The notes: a model not told the origin generated them from the sequence alone. 64,000 nt of DNA from Gemmata massiliana (GCA_000531095.1 HG799464.1:250841-314840), one strand, 5' to 3'. Positions 53,483 to 62,334 are shown, counted from the first letter of the stretch. Made by a program: numbers and translations.

Positions 53483-55636
53483 ATGACATTCACACGATCC
53501 CGAACCGCGCGGCTGTGGGGTACGGTGGCCGCTGTCGCGCTGCTCGCGGCGCCGGTCTCCGCGCAACCGCAGGCGGACATTAATGAGGCGACCGAGAAGG
53601 CGATGAAAGCCGCCTCCGCCAAAGTCGCCCCGTCAATTGTGAAGATCGAAACGGCCGGCGGGGCCGAAACTGTCTCGGAGAAGAAGGGCGCGGGGCCGGG
53701 CATCCGCAAGGGCGTCGGCCCGACGACGGGGCTGGTCGTCTCCCCGGACGGGTACATCATTTCCAGCGCGTTCAACTTCGCGAACAAGCCCGCCAACATC
53801 TTCGTCACCGTGCCCGGGCGCGAGCGTGTCGTCGCGAAGATCGTCGCCAACGATCAGTCGCGCATGCTCACGCTGCTGAAGGTCGAGTTGAAAGACCTGC
53901 CCGTTCCCGACGCGGTGCCGAAGAAGGACGTCGAAATCGGTCAGTGGGGGCTGACGCTGGGCCGCACGCTCGACAACAGTGTGGACCACCCGCCGTCGAT
54001 GAGCGTCGGCATCGTGAGCGCGACCAACCGCATTTGGGGCAAGGCGATCCAGACCGACGCGAAGACTTCGCCCGTGAACTACGGCGGGCCGCTCGTTTCG
54101 ATCGAGGGGCGCGTGTACGGTGTCGTCGTACCGGCCTCGAACCGGGCTGAGGGCGAGACGGCCGGTGTGGACGTGTACGACGGCGGGATCGGGTTCGCGG
54201 TGCCGCTGGAAGACATTCTCAAATCGCTCCCGCGCTTGAAAGCCGGCCAGGATTTGCGCCGCGGATTGCTCGGTGTGCAGCCGAAGGGCGAAGGGGTGTA
54301 CAACCCGGCCGTGGTCGGTGCGATCCAACCGGACTCCGCCGCGGCGCGGGCCGGGCTGCAGGTCAACGATAAGATTGTCGAACTCAACGGGAAGAAGGTT
54401 CAAGACTATTCGGCGCTTCAGCACCTACTCGGGCCGCTCTACGAGAACGACGAAGTCGCACTCAAGGTGATGCGCGGCGACAAAGAAATGGAGTTCAAGG
54501 GGGTCAAGCTCCTCGGGATCGCGACCGCGTATGTGCGTGCGTACCTCGGCATCCTGCCCATGCGGGACGATCCGGGTCCAGGGGTCGAGGTCCGCTTCGT
54601 GTATCCGAAAAGCCCGGCCGAGACCGCCGGGATCAAGGTCGGCGACCGCATCATGAAGTTCGGCTCGAACCCGCAACCGATTCAGAACCGCACCGCGTTC
54701 CTGAACGCGATTCAAACGCTCGCCCCGGGCGTCGAAGTGAAGATCGAGGTGAAGCGGAAAGAGGGCGGGAAGGTCGAAACGGTTTCGGCGAAGCTCGTTC
54801 CCACGCCCGACGAGGTGCCGGATAAACTCCCGCTGCCGTCCTCCGCGGGTAAGGCGCTCGAGGGCCAACCGAAGCCCAAAGACCCGCCCAAAGATCCGTT
54901 CCCCAAAGACCCGTTCCCGCCCAAGGGTCTGAGTGACGTACGCGCGGACATCGGACAGGATGAAAAGAAGGAAGACAAGAAAGACGAGAAGAAGGACAAG
55001 CCGAAGGTCGAAACGGGCTTCGTGACCCGGACCAATGCGGCGCTCGGGCGCGAGTACTGGATGTACATTCCCGACAACTACGACGCGAACGTGTCGCACG
55101 GGCTGATCGTCTGGTTCCACGCCGCCGGGCAGGGCGGCAAGGACGGTGAGAAGATGGCCAGGACGTTCCGCGATTTCGCCGAAGACAACCACTTCATCAT
55201 CATGGGGCCGAAGGCGAACGGCGCCGACGGCTGGGTCGCAAGTGAAACCGAACTCGTGATGCAGGACGTGAAAACGGTGCTCGGCCAATACACGATCGAC
55301 CGCGCCCGCGTCGTGGCCCACGGCATGGCGAGCGGCGGGCAGATGGCGTTCTACGTCGGGTTCAACGCGCGCGACGTGTTCCGCGGGGTCGGCACGCTGG
55401 GCGCGACGCTCGGCACCGCGCCCAAGGACAGCGTCGCGAACCAACCGCTGTCGTTCTTCATCTCGGGCGGGGACAAAGATCCGCTCATCAAGGAGATCGT
55501 GGAACACAAGAACCTGCTCTCCGAGAAGCGGTTCCCGGTGATCTTCCGCGAGATGAAGGAATCGGGCAAAGAGTACTTTGACGAAACGACCTTCAAGGAC
55601 TTCCTGAACTGGCTCGACTCGCTCGACCGGATTTGA
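53483..55636 (+). CDS. Inactive S1C / double PDZ / alpha-beta hydrolase-like fusion
   Basis: 717 residues. After a signal peptide comes an S1C-like barrel whose triad is entirely lost: Phe97 replaces the His (SSAFNF), the Asp position has become Met (SRMLTLLKV), and Tyr200 replaces the Ser (SPVNYGGP). Two PDZ domains follow (SAAARAGLQVNDKIVELNG and SPAETAGIKVGDRIMKFGS), then a charged linker (KEDKKDEKKDKPKVE). The C-terminal 200 residues form a poly-esterase/PHB-depolymerase-like alpha-beta hydrolase domain (IVWFHAAGQGG). Its nucleophile elbow reads GMASGG (Ala616-Ser617) instead of the usual GxSxGG, so the Ser is displaced and activity is doubtful. A perfect 62-bp palindrome follows the stop. 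Confidence 0.8.
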   Translation: MTFTRSRTARLWGTVAAVALLAAPVSAQPQADINEATEKAMKAASAKVAPSIVKIETAGGAETVSEKKGAGPGIRKGVGPTTGLVVSPDGYIISSAFNFANKPANIFVTVPGRERVVAKIVANDQSRMLTLLKVELKDLPVPDAVPKKDVEIGQWGLTLGRTLDNSVDHPPSMSVGIVSATNRIWGKAIQTDAKTSPVNYGGPLVSIEGRVYGVVVPASNRAEGETAGVDVYDGGIGFAVPLEDILKSLPRLKAGQDLRRGLLGVQPKGEGVYNPAVVGAIQPDSAAARAGLQVNDKIVELNGKKVQDYSALQHLLGPLYENDEVALKVMRGDKEMEFKGVKLLGIATAYVRAYLGILPMRDDPGPGVEVRFVYPKSPAETAGIKVGDRIMKFGSNPQPIQNRTAFLNAIQTLAPGVEVKIEVKRKEGGKVETVSAKLVPTPDEVPDKLPLPSSAGKALEGQPKPKDPPKDPFPKDPFPPKGLSDVRADIGQDEKKEDKKDEKKDKPKVETGFVTRTNAALGREYWMYIPDNYDANVSHGLIVWFHAAGQGGKDGEKMARTFRDFAEDNHFIIMGPKANGADGWVASETELVMQDVKTVLGQYTIDRARVVAHGMASGGQMAFYVGFNARDVFRGVGTLGATLGTAPKDSVANQPLSFFISGGDKDPLIKEIVEHKNLLSEKRFPVIFREMKESGKEYFDETTFKDFLNWLDSLDRI

Positions 55637-55647
55637 GTAGGTGACTT

Positions 55648-55709
55648 GCGTCATAAAGCGCTGCGGGCCACGCGCAACGTTGCGCGTGGCCCGCAGCGCT
55701 TTATGACGC
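55648..55709. repeat. Perfect 62-bp palindrome after the hydrolase-fusion gene
   Basis: Each 31-base arm is the exact reverse complement of the other with no spacer; the left arm begins GCGTCATAAAGCGCTGCGGG and the centre reads CAACGTTG. It is followed by TGGTGGTTCGCGTTTTGATG on the plus strand. As RNA it would form a 29-bp or longer hairpin with a small tip loop and could end transcription on both strands. Confidence 0.8.
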
Positions 55710-55812
55710 TGGTGGTTCGCGTTTTGATGTTGGGGCCGTGGTTCATGTTTGGAACGAACACGGAGCGATACTCGCACCGAACCGCCCGTCCCTCCCGGTG
55801 ATGAAAATCTTC

Positions 55813-55903
55813 GGCTCATGAGGCGGTAGAGGTGGAGGTTTAGCAGAGGATGCTGTCGGGCAACGAGTTGCGACCAGCCTCCACCTCTACCGCCTTATGA
55901 GCC
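55813..55903. repeat. Second inverted repeat in the same gap
   Basis: Arms 55813-55838 (GGCTCATGAGGCGGTAGAGG and six further bases) and 55878-55903 are reverse complements over 26 bases with a single mismatch, with a 39-base spacer. The sequence just outside the arms (AAAATCTTC and AAATCTTCAT) is also partly matched. Nothing else is recognised in 55637-55989 apart from the terminator at 55934-55966. Confidence 0.7.
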
Positions 55904-55933
55904 AAATCTTCATACACCGATAAGTGTCGGCGC

Positions 55934-55966
55934 ACGAAAAAAGCCGGGACCAGCCCGGCTTTCGTG
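55934..55966 (-). terminator. Terminator of the restriction-modification genes
   Basis: AAGCCGGG and CCCGGCTT form a stem around ACCAG or CTGGT. Read on the minus strand it is followed by TTTTTCGTGCG, a proper T-run. On the plus strand ACGAAA and TTTCGT extend the pairing, so it may also act the other way. It lies 24-56 bases after the stop of the minus-strand gene ending at 55990. Confidence 0.65.
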
Positions 55967-55989
55967 TTGCCGCTCTATTTTCTGGGGCG

Positions 55990-56898
55990 CTACTCTACAT
56001 CGGCTTCCAGGTCTTTCGCCGCTGGCGTCCAGTTGCCCGACTGGTAGGCCGTTAGGAACTCGATGGTGGTGGCCCTGTCTTGAAACTGGCCTTCGATCTT
56101 GTCGCCGTTGTCGTACCGAATGGTGACTTCGTACTTGACCAGTGGGCCGGTCGGGGCTGCCTCGTCGTACTTTTCGACGTAGGCGATGGCGCTGGCCACG
56201 CTGACGCAATCCTTTGCCGACCCGTGCAACGGGATTACCCGGATAGCGTTGATCTGTCGCACAATGGCCCGCTCCAAATGCAGCATGAATTCTTCAAGGC
56301 CGCGCTGGTTCAGCTCCATCAACTTCTTCCAAACCCCTGTCTGACCCGTTGCTGACACGCTTGCCCATTTCAGCATCTTGGCTTCGTGGTCTTTGTCGGG
56401 CGTAGCTTCATCGTAGCGGGCATCAATTCCGACCGTGGCGAACGCTTCGACGATGGAATCGTAAGTGAGGTAAAGGACTTTGAAGCCCGTGGACCGAAGT
56501 TGGGCCAGTGCGTTGGGTGTGTAGTCACCTGCAAGGACGCGCCTGAGGAGCGGGGCACTGAAACGATGCTTCTCGGCGATGGGCAGGATGGCCCCCTGAA
56601 TCTCCTGGGCTTTGTTCTTTGAGTGCTTTGTGTACCGCCGCCACGCACTCTCAATGAAGGCGATGGGGGTTCCGATCTTTTCAGGCGTCCCGCCCCGTTC
56701 AAGAACGTAGTCCAGGTCGTGCCCGTTGCCGAAGGTATCCACCCATCGGAGCTTCTTCCCCGAACGTGCCGGTCGTGGGCCCTTCTTGTCCAGGAACAGG
56801 CCGTGCTTATCGGCGAACGCCTGCAATTGCGGCTCGATGGCCGATTCGCAGTATTCACCGACGAACTGTCCCCATTTGTGTCCCGCTGCTTCGGCCAT
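55990..56898 (-). CDS. Putative type II-like restriction endonuclease
   Basis: 302 residues. It is placed directly behind a DNA methyltransferase gene (three bases apart, same strand), the usual order of a type II R-M pair. The segment DLDYVLERGG ... IAFIESAWRRYTKHSKNKAQ resembles a PD-(D/E)xK core: an acidic strand, Glu in a second strand, and lysines after it, but the usual ExK reads Glu-Ser-Ala, so the catalytic lysine must come from a later position. The WRRYTKHSxNKAQEIQG stretch recurs in R-M-linked proteins of this kind that I recognise, but I do not know its cleavage specificity. G+C is visibly lower than in neighbouring planctomycete genes, which suggests transfer. A T-run terminator follows the stop. 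Confidence 0.6.
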   Translation of the reverse strand: MAEAAGHKWGQFVGEYCESAIEPQLQAFADKHGLFLDKKGPRPARSGKKLRWVDTFGNGHDLDYVLERGGTPEKIGTPIAFIESAWRRYTKHSKNKAQEIQGAILPIAEKHRFSAPLLRRVLAGDYTPNALAQLRSTGFKVLYLTYDSIVEAFATVGIDARYDEATPDKDHEAKMLKWASVSATGQTGVWKKLMELNQRGLEEFMLHLERAIVRQINAIRVIPLHGSAKDCVSVASAIAYVEKYDEAAPTGPLVKYEVTIRYDNGDKIEGQFQDRATTIEFLTAYQSGNWTPAAKDLEADVE

Positions 56899-56901
56899 GT
56901 T

Positions 56902-58281
56902 TTACCCCTGTACCCAAAGCCGACCTTCGTGCAGCGGAACCCGATGCTTCCGGTTCTTCCACTTGATGTTTCGATCCCGTGTCTTCTCAAACCTGAACGA
57001 TTTGAAGCCAGCCGCTAACGCCAGTTCTCCCAACCAGCGGTCGACGGGGACGTAGATCCCATAGGGTGCGGAGTCGCCAACTACGAAGCAGACCAGCGAA
57101 CCCTTCGCCGTGACCCGTCGTAGCGCCAGCCAAACTTCCGCCATGTCCTTGAAGTAGGCCGCAACCATCGTGTGGTAGTTCTTCTTCCCGCGGTGAGTGT
57201 CACGAACCGTTGCCATCTCTTTGCAGACGGTCTTCAACTCGGTCGAAATCGCCTCAACCACCTTCGCATCCAGTAGGGTGTCCATCTGCTTCGTGAGCGA
57301 AGACACGTGCTGGGTACACGAGCGAACCAAGTGGGAGCGCACGGTATCTTGTAGACACCCCCAACCTTCGATCTCCCCGAAAAAGGTCATCTCCAACCGA
57401 GTGGCGTCAGCGTAGTCGTAATTGTTTGCATACGGGGGTGACGTAATCACTAGGTCGGCCCACCCGTCGGGGACCGATTCGCACTTCCTGGCGTCGTCGG
57501 CGTACAACCTCGCCTGCGGCCCCGGTTGCTGATTTTGCAGAAGCGTCATGTCGGCAGCGAACAAGCGAACCTTCGCCTCGAACGCCGAAAACGGGTTCGT
57601 CGCCCTGGCTTTGCTCTTGCTTGGAAGAACATACTGCCACTGTGCGGTTCCGACCGGCGAGCATTCCCGAAGGATGCCGCACAAGGCTAGCCATGAAAGA
57701 GCCGAGTTGGGAGAGTCATCGGCCTTCCGCTTCCAGGCGCAACGAAGCGCTTCAAGCTGGGTCAGTATCTCAGGCGGGAAACACTTCCCCATCAAAGCGG
57801 GGTACTCTTTCCGGCGCACCTTCTCTGTCCTGGACGAAGCCAGGATCGACAATGCGTACCTGGTGAACGCTTCGGGGGGGGCACGCCAGTTCAACTTCGC
57901 CTGAGCGATGCGGGCAACGAACGGGTGGGCTTCGATCCCTGTACTTTCAACTTGGCATCGTTCGGCTTCTAGGGCTACGGTTCCCGATCCGGCGAATGGG
58001 TCGAAAATCCGGCTTCGACCGGCTGCTTTCTCTCTCTCGATGACCTCCCTGACCCACGGGGCCGAAAACCCCGCCGAGTAACGGAACCAGCGGTGGACGG
58101 CCAAACCCAGGTTATCGGCGAAGGTCGAAGTGGTGTCTTTCAAGCTGTCCGTGGCTGGGCCGTCCGTCTCTTCTGTGGCAGCCACAGAATCGAACAACGA
58201 CGGTCCAGCCTTCACTTTCGTCTTTCTCGGCATCTTCGTGTTTTCCGCTTTGCCTACACCGGGGCACTCGTTAAGAAACAT
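56902..58281 (-). CDS. DNA methyltransferase (N6-adenine or N4-cytosine type)
   Basis: 459 residues. The SAM-binding motif DPFAGSGT lies at residues 94-101 and the catalytic motif SPPY in TSPPYANNYDY at 281-284. The order, motif I before motif IV with a large recognition region between them, is that of amino-methyltransferases of the alpha- or gamma-like arrangement; the SPPY form is commonest in N4-cytosine enzymes. It should protect host DNA from the partner endonuclease, which follows after three bases. The ATG at 58281 has GAGGGGG upstream; an in-frame ATG at 58233 (MPRKTKVKAG) is an equally natural N-terminus. Low G+C and different codon use set this gene apart from its neighbours, as in acquired R-M cassettes. 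Confidence 0.83.
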   Translation of the reverse strand: MFLNECPGVGKAENTKMPRKTKVKAGPSLFDSVAATEETDGPATDSLKDTTSTFADNLGLAVHRWFRYSAGFSAPWVREVIEREKAAGRSRIFDPFAGSGTVALEAERCQVESTGIEAHPFVARIAQAKLNWRAPPEAFTRYALSILASSRTEKVRRKEYPALMGKCFPPEILTQLEALRCAWKRKADDSPNSALSWLALCGILRECSPVGTAQWQYVLPSKSKARATNPFSAFEAKVRLFAADMTLLQNQQPGPQARLYADDARKCESVPDGWADLVITSPPYANNYDYADATRLEMTFFGEIEGWGCLQDTVRSHLVRSCTQHVSSLTKQMDTLLDAKVVEAISTELKTVCKEMATVRDTHRGKKNYHTMVAAYFKDMAEVWLALRRVTAKGSLVCFVVGDSAPYGIYVPVDRWLGELALAAGFKSFRFEKTRDRNIKWKNRKHRVPLHEGRLWVQG

Positions 58282-58436
58282 ACCCCAATTTCCCCCTCAT
58301 TCCAGGCAGGTAGGGCGCGCTTTCGACCCGGACCCATTGCAGCAGCTTCCCTTATCCCACACGTCTTTGTCAGCCGGGACACCCCCGAAAATCTTCGCCC
58401 CGACTTGCCGGTCAAATTTTCTGGAAATATGAGCAT

Positions 58437-58589
58437 ATGGCCGTACCGCTTCAGTAGAGCGAAGGCCGCCTCGTCGTGCTGGCACACGAAGCGATCAAGC
58501 AGTTCCTGGTCGGATTCTCCTCGCGCCCATCGACCGGCCGTGAGTGCGCGCACGCTCTGGAGTAACGGATCTGGGGCCCTGGTTGTCAT
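58437..58589 (-). pseudogene. Truncated 5' end of an ECF-type sigma factor gene
   Basis: The first about 51 codons encode MTTRAPDPLLQSVRALT then DQELLDRFVCQHDEAAFALL and KRYGHM, which is the N-terminus of a Gemmata ECF sigma factor (compare ELLDRFGRTRDESAFAELV in the sigma/LRR protein of this window). After KRYGHM the expected region 2 sequence is lost and the frame runs into unrelated sequence. No 3' remainder was found beyond the R-M genes, so the gene is a fragment, cut near the edge of the R-M cassette. The nonhomologous tail (to 58254) is not counted. Confidence 0.6.
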
Positions 58590-58694
58590 CGAGCGCCTCC
58601 GTCGGATCGTCGGTGCCCATCATAGTGCCGAACTAGTACCCGCGCGGCACGACGATTTTGATCCACTCCGCACGGAAGACGAACGCTCTTGGAA

Positions 58695-58739
58695 AAAGAC
58701 GAAGCCCGCGCGTCGACGGATGCGACGCGCGGGCTTCGT
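58695..58739 (-). terminator. Terminator of the HNH nuclease gene
   Basis: ACGAAGCCCGCGCGTCG and CGACGCGCGGGCTTCGT form a perfect 17-bp stem around ACGGATG. Read on the minus strand, GTCTTTTTCC follows. It lies about 42 bases after the stop of the minus-strand HNH gene, and the plus strand of the hairpin could also stop antisense transcription. Confidence 0.75.
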
Positions 58740-58780
58740 AGTGATCAATTTGTCGGGCACGCTGGTGCGCCCTCTCGATC

Positions 58781-59416
58781 TCACTTCAGTTCAACGTTCC
58801 AGTAGGCGTTATCGATGAACGACTGCCACGACTGGTACTTCTTCTGCGTGAGCTTGAGGTTCAACAGCGGGCTGCGCTTCGGCTTCTCCGGCTTCCGGAT
58901 CAGCGTCATGTTCGCCTGCCGCGGGGTGCGCCCGCCCTTGCGGACGTTGCAGTCCACGCACGCGCACACAATGTTGTCCCAGGTGGTCCCACCGCCCTGG
59001 CTCCGAGGCACAACGTGGTCCAGCGAGAGTTCCGTTGTCGGGAACCGCTTACCACAGTACTGGCACTGGTTGTGGTCCCGGGCGAAGATGTTCCGCCGGT
59101 TGAACTTCACCGTCTGCTTGGGCATCTTGTCGTAGCTCAAGAGCCGGATGACGCGCGGCGACAACAGCTCGGAGCTGGTGGTCCGAATCCAGTCGTCGTC
59201 CTCTTGGCGGAAGTTGGCGGCGCGGAAGGCGCTCAGCTCGGCCCACGACTCGAAGTTGTAGGTCGAGAACTGGCCGTCCTCCATGCTGACCACTTCGGCC
59301 AGATCCTTACACAACAAGCAGAACGCTCGGCGGACGGAGACCACGTGAACGGCCATGAACGTCTTGTTCAGCACCAACACGCTCGCGTCCAGGGCCGAGT
59401 AGGAGCCGACATTCAT
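58781..59416 (-). CDS. HNH endonuclease
   Basis: 211 residues. The C-terminal half is an HNH nuclease with zinc-binding pairs CQYCGKRF and CACVDCNVRKGG, and the first His and preceding Asp in LSLDHVVPRSQGG (Asp133-His134). The later Asn/Asp positions are in TTWDNIVCACVDCN. The N-terminal 90 residues (ASVLVLNKTFMAVHVVSVRR) form a domain common to planctomycete and cyanobacterial HNH proteins, often of unknown target. It may cut DNA nonspecifically or be part of a defence or repair function. It lies between an R-M cassette and the McrC operon, transcribed in the same direction as both. Its own strong terminator suggests an independent transcript. Confidence 0.85.
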   Translation of the reverse strand: MNVGSYSALDASVLVLNKTFMAVHVVSVRRAFCLLCKDLAEVVSMEDGQFSTYNFESWAELSAFRAANFRQEDDDWIRTTSSELLSPRVIRLLSYDKMPKQTVKFNRRNIFARDHNQCQYCGKRFPTTELSLDHVVPRSQGGGTTWDNIVCACVDCNVRKGGRTPRQANMTLIRKPEKPKRSPLLNLKLTQKKYQSWQSFIDNAYWNVELK

Positions 59417-59644
59417 AGCGAAACGGCCTTTCTCAGTGGGACAGCGCGGCCGGTCGGCAACGTACCGAGCGGTCCACTCGTCAGATGGAGAGGCGCGAGT
59501 GGGCGAACAGGTTCAGTCGCTACCCCATCATAGCCGGTGGAAATTCGTCCCCGCAAGTGCCGACAAGCCCTCTTCGTGAACAGTTTCACAAGGGCTTCAC
59601 GCCGAGCCTGTGCATCCAATACTCGCGCAAAAATCGGAACGTGA

Positions 59645-60799
59645 TTACGATCGGCGGCAGTCGCGTGCGAGTTTCGCTATCGAACGGGCCAGTTCCGCGG
59701 CGTCCCCGATCACGCGCACGCGGTAGCGCGACACGCGCACGCGGCTGTTGGGGGTAGTGAAGTGCGTGCGGGCGTTCGTGCGGCCCGGGTACACCAACCC
59801 GACTCGCTCCGCGCCCGTGAGGGTGGCGTAAGCCAGGACTTGGTGGAGGTCGTTCGCGTCGAGCGTGGTGGTCTTCCACTTCGCGTCGAGCACCACTCGC
59901 GCGGCATGACGCTTGCAGATCACGATGTCCGGCTCAAGGGTCGTAGGGCCGAGCGTGAAGCCGGGCTGTGCCTCGACGCCCCACGCGCGGTGTGGGGCCA
60001 ACTCACGGGTGAGCGCTTCAGTGAGGTACCGCTCAAAGGCCTGACCGAGATCGATCAGAAACGCGCTACCCGCGTGCGCGAGCGGGTCGGCGCTCGCGAG
60101 TCCGTTCAGGATCAATCGGCACACGTTGAGGAGCGGTCGATACGACTCCGCACGCGGTTCCGCGCGGGCGAGGACGAACGTGCGTTCCGTGACGGGTTGG
60201 GGAAGAACGCTGGCGAGCGGCACAACAGCAGATTCGATGCGCTGTCGAAGTGCGAGCGGTAATTCTGTGCGATCGAGTAACGCGATGGCCGTCGCTTTGG
60301 GGATCTGGTTCCACGGCGCGTTCAGATCGAAGACCGGTTCGTTGATGTAGAAGCGGTCGGGAAACGCGCGGGCCGCAGCGTCACGCATCTGCTCGGCCGC
60401 CCGGAGCTTCCCTCGAAGGAACGACGATGTGGTTTCGACTTCACTGTACCCCGCAACCAAGCCCGGCCGGGTTACCGCTTCGAGTTGGTCCACGAACTCG
60501 GTCGCGAGCACGGCCAGCAGGTCGGTTCCGGGTTCGTGGGTGGTACCTTCGGCTTCGGGAGAAAGACCGAGCAGGAGCCGCAAGTTCGGCCACGGGATCT
60601 TGGGGCGAATGATGTATCGCGTGGAAGGGCCGGTGAGGAACCCGACGAACCCGCGGGGCGTGAGCCGGACCCGTCCGCGCTCGAATGTGGGTACGACGTC
60701 GATGAGGTGGCGCGCGTGAGCGAGTAGGAAAGTGATTTCCGCGCGCGGGAGGCGCACCACGCGCGGGCGACGTTCGGTCAGCGTTACCGTGGGGGTCAC
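59645..60799 (-). CDS. mcrC: McrC-like nuclease subunit
   Basis: 384 residues. The N-terminal part matches McrC of the 5-methylcytosine-specific McrBC system (blocks PRGFVGFLTGPSTRYIIRPK and LLAVLATEFVDQLE), and the C-terminal PD-(D/E)xK nuclease core is clear: PDIVI with Asp291, then LDAKWK with Asp305 and Lys307. The start codon GTG at 60799 overlaps the TGA of the gene before it (GTGA), so translation is coupled; an ATG at 60847 would add 16 residues that overlap the upstream coding region. It is the last gene of an operon containing two membrane proteins and a gene cut by the window edge. McrC normally needs the GTPase McrB; the partner may be that edge gene. Confidence 0.78.
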   Translation of the reverse strand: MTPTVTLTERRPRVVRLPRAEITFLLAHARHLIDVVPTFERGRVRLTPRGFVGFLTGPSTRYIIRPKIPWPNLRLLLGLSPEAEGTTHEPGTDLLAVLATEFVDQLEAVTRPGLVAGYSEVETTSSFLRGKLRAAEQMRDAAARAFPDRFYINEPVFDLNAPWNQIPKATAIALLDRTELPLALRQRIESAVVPLASVLPQPVTERTFVLARAEPRAESYRPLLNVCRLILNGLASADPLAHAGSAFLIDLGQAFERYLTEALTRELAPHRAWGVEAQPGFTLGPTTLEPDIVICKRHAARVVLDAKWKTTTLDANDLHQVLAYATLTGAERVGLVYPGRTNARTHFTTPNSRVRVSRYRVRVIGDAAELARSIAKLARDCRRS

Positions 60800-62334
60800 G
60801 GGTTGTGCGGTTCCTCTGCGGGCAGCCCACGGTGGCCGGGTAGCCACAGCCGATAGCCGATCCCGGTTCCTGGGCCACCACCTTGGAAGTCGGTGTGCTC
60901 GGCGTCGAGTTTGAACGATGCGTTGGCCCAGAAACAGTATACCGCGATGCGGTCCGGGAAGACGCGGTAGGTGATTAGTTTACCGTCGAACGGGCTGACA
61001 GGAACCGCTGGTAAGAAGGTCGGGGTGAGTTCGGTGAGGTCGTTGGGCCACCGGCCGTTCTTGATCCGGAATCGCTCACAGGCAACACACGTAGCAGCGG
61101 AAAGTAGGTCCGCGCGACTGCGCAACCCGGCTTCCGCGATTTTTTGGCACGCCGGGGTGAGGAGGCGTGTGATGAGGTAGCGGTACTCTTCGGGCGGGCC
61201 CTTTGGGATCTCGATCTTTTTGACTGCGGCGAGTTGTTCGTGGTGCGGTAGTTTCGACGCCTCAACGAACTCCGTGCTGAGCTGGAGGTACTTCGCACGG
61301 TCGCCTGGTAACAGAGCCTTGTACACTCGGAACGCAGCGTAATGTTGCGGGCCGGGATTACTGGTTTGGGCGTAACTGAATACGTTCTCGGGCGGAATCG
61401 AGCCGTCTTCGATTCCCTGAAACGCCTTATCGATAAACGCCCGCTCGCCGCGCATCCCGATCTGGAACCAGGGAACGTCGGCTTCGGTGAGTAGTTCCGC
61501 TTGGAACTCTGTGAGGTCGTCCGTTGGCTCGCTCCACGCGAGCACCTGCATTCCCGTTTGTGACGCGACCTTTGCGATCGCGATCCGGACCAGTTGCGAA
61601 ATCAGGACGGGTTCGTCACCAACGGCACGCGCGATACTCAGTGTCGCCCGGGCGGACGAGATCCCGCGGCTCGGGTTCTTCTTGTGTATGGCCGCGAGGT
61701 GCCCGTCGTATTGGAGCAGTGACGCGACCTGGCGCGCGTGATCGAGGTGCGGGAGCAGGGTGGCGATCGGATCCGTTCCGATGGTGAGCGGGAACGTCCC
61801 GCCGCGCTTGTTACGAAGGATCAGGGCTTTTGTGCGGACGACGGACGTGATCTGTTCGATCGTTTCTGCGCTCGTAATCGCATCCGGCGGGGGCAGGTGG
61901 TTGCTCGTGTTGTGGACCCGCCAGCGGTTCGCGTCCTCGGACCGCTGCCACTCGCGAAATTCGTGCGGGATCTCGGCCGCGCACTCGGTCACAAATGCGG
62001 CCGCGTTGTCGTCGCCCTTGACGTCATTCTTCGCGCGCTCGGCGAGGATCGCGTCGAGGCGCCAACCGGGGTCTTCGGCGTCCAGGCGGTTGGTCGTTGC
62101 GTTCAACTGACGCTGCCCGAGCCGCCCAGCCTGCCACCGGCCGGTGAATCCGATCAACACAATGACCGCAATGAAAATGAACCCCCACCGGGCGACTTTT
62201 CGTATCTTCCGAAAGCGCTGGTGCGGGGGCGGAGGGGCGAAATCATCGTCCGGGTCGATCTCGGTCACGAGCGTGTCTCGGGTGGGGAGGGACCAGATTG
62301 AGACGCTTCTGCCGTTCGGCGATTTCGCCCGCAC
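60796..62334 (-). CDS. Membrane-anchored hypothetical protein (paralogue B of McrC operon)
   Basis: 512 residues. A charged N-terminus (DDDFAPPPPHQRFRKIRK) is followed by one transmembrane helix (GFIFIAVIVLIGFTG) and a large, probably external, mainly helical domain. Conserved-looking pieces are SIARAVGDEPVLISQLVRIA and the C-terminal ACERFRIKNGRWPNDLTELT ... FLPAVPVSPFDG, a pattern common in planctomycete membrane proteins. The start is uncertain: a GTG at 62334, or a GTG at 62268 giving VTEIDPDDDF, which is closer to the paralogue in length. It overlaps mcrC by four bases and is six bases from the preceding gene, so it is a fixed part of the operon. No catalytic motif was seen; function unknown. 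Confidence 0.65.
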   Translation of the reverse strand: MRAKSPNGRSVSIWSLPTRDTLVTEIDPDDDFAPPPPHQRFRKIRKVARWGFIFIAVIVLIGFTGRWQAGRLGQRQLNATTNRLDAEDPGWRLDAILAERAKNDVKGDDNAAAFVTECAAEIPHEFREWQRSEDANRWRVHNTSNHLPPPDAITSAETIEQITSVVRTKALILRNKRGGTFPLTIGTDPIATLLPHLDHARQVASLLQYDGHLAAIHKKNPSRGISSARATLSIARAVGDEPVLISQLVRIAIAKVASQTGMQVLAWSEPTDDLTEFQAELLTEADVPWFQIGMRGERAFIDKAFQGIEDGSIPPENVFSYAQTSNPGPQHYAAFRVYKALLPGDRAKYLQLSTEFVEASKLPHHEQLAAVKKIEIPKGPPEEYRYLITRLLTPACQKIAEAGLRSRADLLSAATCVACERFRIKNGRWPNDLTELTPTFLPAVPVSPFDGKLITYRVFPDRIAVYCFWANASFKLDAEHTDFQGGGPGTGIGYRLWLPGHRGLPAEEPHNP

